A DNA stretch of 6,946 nt from Oligoflexia bacterium (lineage in GTDB: Bacteria; Bdellovibrionota; UBA1018): assembly GCA_903854365.1 (NCBI GenBank), contig CAINWE010000298.1, positions 1-6,946 of the forward strand, written 5' to 3'. Each line of letters opens with the position of its first letter. Within the stretch, counting starts at the first letter, position 1. Of this stretch, positions 5,677 through 6,946 are shown piece by piece. The notes under the pieces were generated by a model. That model saw nothing but the letters and a program-made list of their open reading frames with translations. It was not told the DNA's origin and did no database searches. The position numbers and the translations under genes are program-made.

Positions 5677-5682
5677 CCTTTT
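5677..5682 (-). promoter_or_regulatory. Ribosome binding site that supports the GTG start of the phospholipase gene
   Basis: On the minus strand AAAAGG ends 9 bases before the GTG at 5667. Together with the in-frame TGA directly preceding the GTG it supports this non-ATG start. The site shares two bases with the candidate -35 box of the divergent gene. Confidence 0.65.
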
Positions 5683-5709
5683 GAATCACATTCCCAATGC
5701 TAAGATACT
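5681..5709 (+). promoter_or_regulatory. Candidate promoter of the right-hand exported protein gene
   Basis: TTGAAT (5681-5686) and GATACT (5704-5709) are separated by 17 bases, and each box matches four of six sigma-70 consensus positions. Initiation near 5716 would leave a leader of about 38 bases before the ATG at 5754. The -10 box overlaps that of the opposing promoter. Confidence 0.5.
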
Positions 5710-5726
5710 GATTCATTGGTAAATGT
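5688..5726. promoter_or_regulatory. Interrupted inverted repeat spanning both divergent promoters
   Basis: The left arm ACATTCCCAATG (5688-5699) and the right arm CATTGGTAAATGT (5714-5726) are inverted copies apart from one mismatch and a one-base length difference. CCAATG/CATTGG forms the perfect inner part. The outer TTGAA/TTCAA bases continue the symmetry. The dyad centre falls in the overlapping -10 boxes, so it may be a binding site for a shared regulator or the trace of an inverted promoter duplication. Confidence 0.5.
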
Positions 5727-5730
5727 TCAA
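5702..5730 (-). promoter_or_regulatory. Candidate promoter of the phospholipase gene
   Basis: On the minus strand TTGAAC (5730-5725) and TATCTT (5707-5702) are separated by 17 bases, with four or more consensus positions in each box. Initiation near 5695 would give a leader of about 28 bases before the GTG at 5667. Its -10 box shares bases 5704-5707 with the -10 box of the opposite promoter, so both cannot be bound by polymerase at once. Confidence 0.5.
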
Positions 5731-5740
5731 TCAGATTAAT

Positions 5741-5744
5741 GAGG
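5741..5744 (+). promoter_or_regulatory. Ribosome binding site of the right-hand gene
   Basis: GAGG ends 9 bases before the ATG at 5754. It overlaps the alternative in-frame ATG at 5739, which has no ribosome binding site of its own, so 5754 is the preferred start. Confidence 0.65.
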
Positions 5745-5753
5745 TCGATTACC

Positions 5754-6946
5754 ATGAGAAAATCGAATGTAGCCACGAGCGTCGCCAAAATCGCATCGAG
5801 ACTTGTACTCTTAAACCTCATCTTGCTTCCAATCCAGCCTGCCTATGCGATTTTTGAGCAGATCCAAGAACGCTTAGAATTAATTAAAAAAAGAATAAAA
5901 ATAGAGCACCTTGAGTTAAACACCCTCAGCACTATACCTCACTGCCCTCTCGAAGGCGCCACCTATCGAGACATCGCTGACAAAATGGCGGCAATCAGCA
6001 CCTCATTATTAGATGGAAAGTGTTATGAAAAACACTCTAAGTTAATCGGGGATATTAATCGTTCAAGCCGCAGGATTGTCGACGAGGCTTTAGAATTATC
6101 CGCAGGAGATAATGGCGCCTTTCTAGAAGTTGAATCTGGGACGCAGATCCGCATCACAAATAACCAATATCAATCACTACAAAATAACAATTCCCTCATT
6201 AGCGGCCTCTTCGAGGTCACCAAAGATAAAGAGTGTATTGAATCGCTAAAAAAGAACGGTAAACTTGCAGCGATCGCTGAAGTCATTACCCGCCTTGGAA
6301 CGCTAGGCCTGTTTTATCCATCCTCCATGGGCACCATTGGAAGCGCAGCGCTTTTAACATCTGCAGGCTCCCTCTACTTACTCGATCAATTGATAAAACC
6401 CGCATTTCAATGGAAATATCAGCAAGACCGAAAAGAATTCTTAGCCCTGACCTGCGCCTTTTATCAGCTCCGGGCAGAACTCTATCAAGCTGATTTTTTC
6501 GACTCCTTCTCGGGAGATCAAGAAATGCGGTTGAAATCAGCTCAGCTCTTAAAAGCTGAGCTCACTGCCCTCAATGCTGACCTCGCAAAGCAGCTCAATC
6601 ATTGGCAACTCGATTACCAATCTCGGCTCGTCGAATACCTAGGACTTCAAACGAAGAAAGGGGAAGACGACAAAAAGAAGATTCGCCTCTATTTGCTCTT
6701 GAAAGAGACACTCGAGTTACTTCAAAGTCGAGTTGCCCAGGGCTCTACCGTCTCAGACCGGTTCTCTGTGCGAAACGTCCTTCTGGGCAAACATTACGAA
6801 CTTCAAGGCTTATTATCCTATCCTAGCCTTCACCCAGCCTATCACTCTCGAATTCTAGCTGAAATCGATACCCTACTTGCTCTCACTACGGATGAGCTCC
6901 TAGGAATGACCAGATCGAGGTGGATTGGACGGATGCTGGCACTCAC
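5754..6946 (+). CDS. Exported protein of unknown function, 3' end outside the window
   Basis: The frame is open from 5754 to the window edge, giving 397 codons with no stop, so the gene is partial at its 3' end. Residues 1-32 form a signal peptide (MRKSN start, Leu-rich core, PAYA cleavage site). Residues about 33-55 are predicted helical or coiled (FEQIQERLELIKKRIKIEH). Four Cys at 64, 90, 161 and 234 follow, which could form disulfides outside the cytoplasm. Residues about 171-212 are hydrophobic and Gly/Ser-rich (LGTLGLFYPSSMGTIGSAAL), enough for one or two membrane or hairpin segments. They are flanked by the motifs DKECIESL before and DRKEFLALTCAFYQLR after. The remainder is helical with many charged residues. 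From memory the Cys-flanked hydrophobic core resembles a family of uncharacterised proteins present in several copies in Bdellovibrio-like genomes; I cannot confirm this. Its function is unknown. It is divergent from the phospholipase gene, 86 bases away. Confidence 0.8.
   Translation, partial: MRKSNVATSVAKIASRLVLLNLILLPIQPAYAIFEQIQERLELIKKRIKIEHLELNTLSTIPHCPLEGATYRDIADKMAAISTSLLDGKCYEKHSKLIGDINRSSRRIVDEALELSAGDNGAFLEVESGTQIRITNNQYQSLQNNNSLISGLFEVTKDKECIESLKKNGKLAAIAEVITRLGTLGLFYPSSMGTIGSAALLTSAGSLYLLDQLIKPAFQWKYQQDRKEFLALTCAFYQLRAELYQADFFDSFSGDQEMRLKSAQLLKAELTALNADLAKQLNHWQLDYQSRLVEYLGLQTKKGEDDKKKIRLYLLLKETLELLQSRVAQGSTVSDRFSVRNVLLGKHYELQGLLSYPSLHPAYHSRILAEIDTLLALTTDELLGMTRSRWIGRMLAL

Noticed and set aside
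5564..5821. Minus-strand ORF across the divergent promoter region.
   Set aside because: It overlaps the phospholipase N-terminus in another frame, covers both promoters and ribosome binding sites, and has no recognisable motif.

Overview
The window looks like a chromosomal segment of a Gram-negative bacterium with a large set of exported proteins. All five genes begin with a Sec-type or lipoprotein signal sequence. Two of them recall proteins I associate from memory with predatory or environmental Bdellovibrionota (Bdellovibrio and relatives). These are the right-hand gene, with its conserved-cysteine and hydrophobic-core pattern, and the helical repeat tail of the central minus-strand lipoprotein. 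That placement is a guess of roughly even confidence. No rRNA, tRNA, transposase, integrase, CRISPR array or phage gene is visible.

Layout: 1-186 is a leader region. At 187-2043 (+) lies a large lipoprotein made of a fibronectin type III domain, a seven-bladed kelch/galactose-oxidase-like propeller and a C-terminal beta-sandwich. At 2115-3032 (+) lies a protein with a signal peptide followed by a complete nucleotidylyltransferase signature (GSFSPPHKSH ... ISATRLR), an unexpected combination. The convergent gap 3033-3158 holds only an imperfect hairpin. At 3159-4559 (-) lies a putative lipoprotein with DGR-type beta repeats, an acidic stretch and three helical repeats. It carries a run of eight G in its coding strand. 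The gap 4560-4704 holds a 12-bp palindrome, a duplicated 11-mer and a candidate promoter. At 4705-5667 (-) lies an exported phospholipase C with the PI-PLC X domain. An 86-bp divergent promoter region follows, and from 5754 (+) to the window edge runs an exported protein of unknown function that is cut off by the window end.

The genes do not form a recognisable pathway or operon. The shared theme is export: two surface or periplasmic lipoproteins, one lipase, one puzzling exported nucleotidylyltransferase and one Cys-containing protein. The best leads are the exported nucleotidylyltransferase, the possible phase-variable G8 tract in the central lipoprotein, and the face-to-face promoters of the phospholipase and the right-hand gene. 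Those two promoters overlap at their -10 boxes and lie in an interrupted inverted repeat. By eye, the large propeller lipoprotein is richer in G+C than the genes at the right end.
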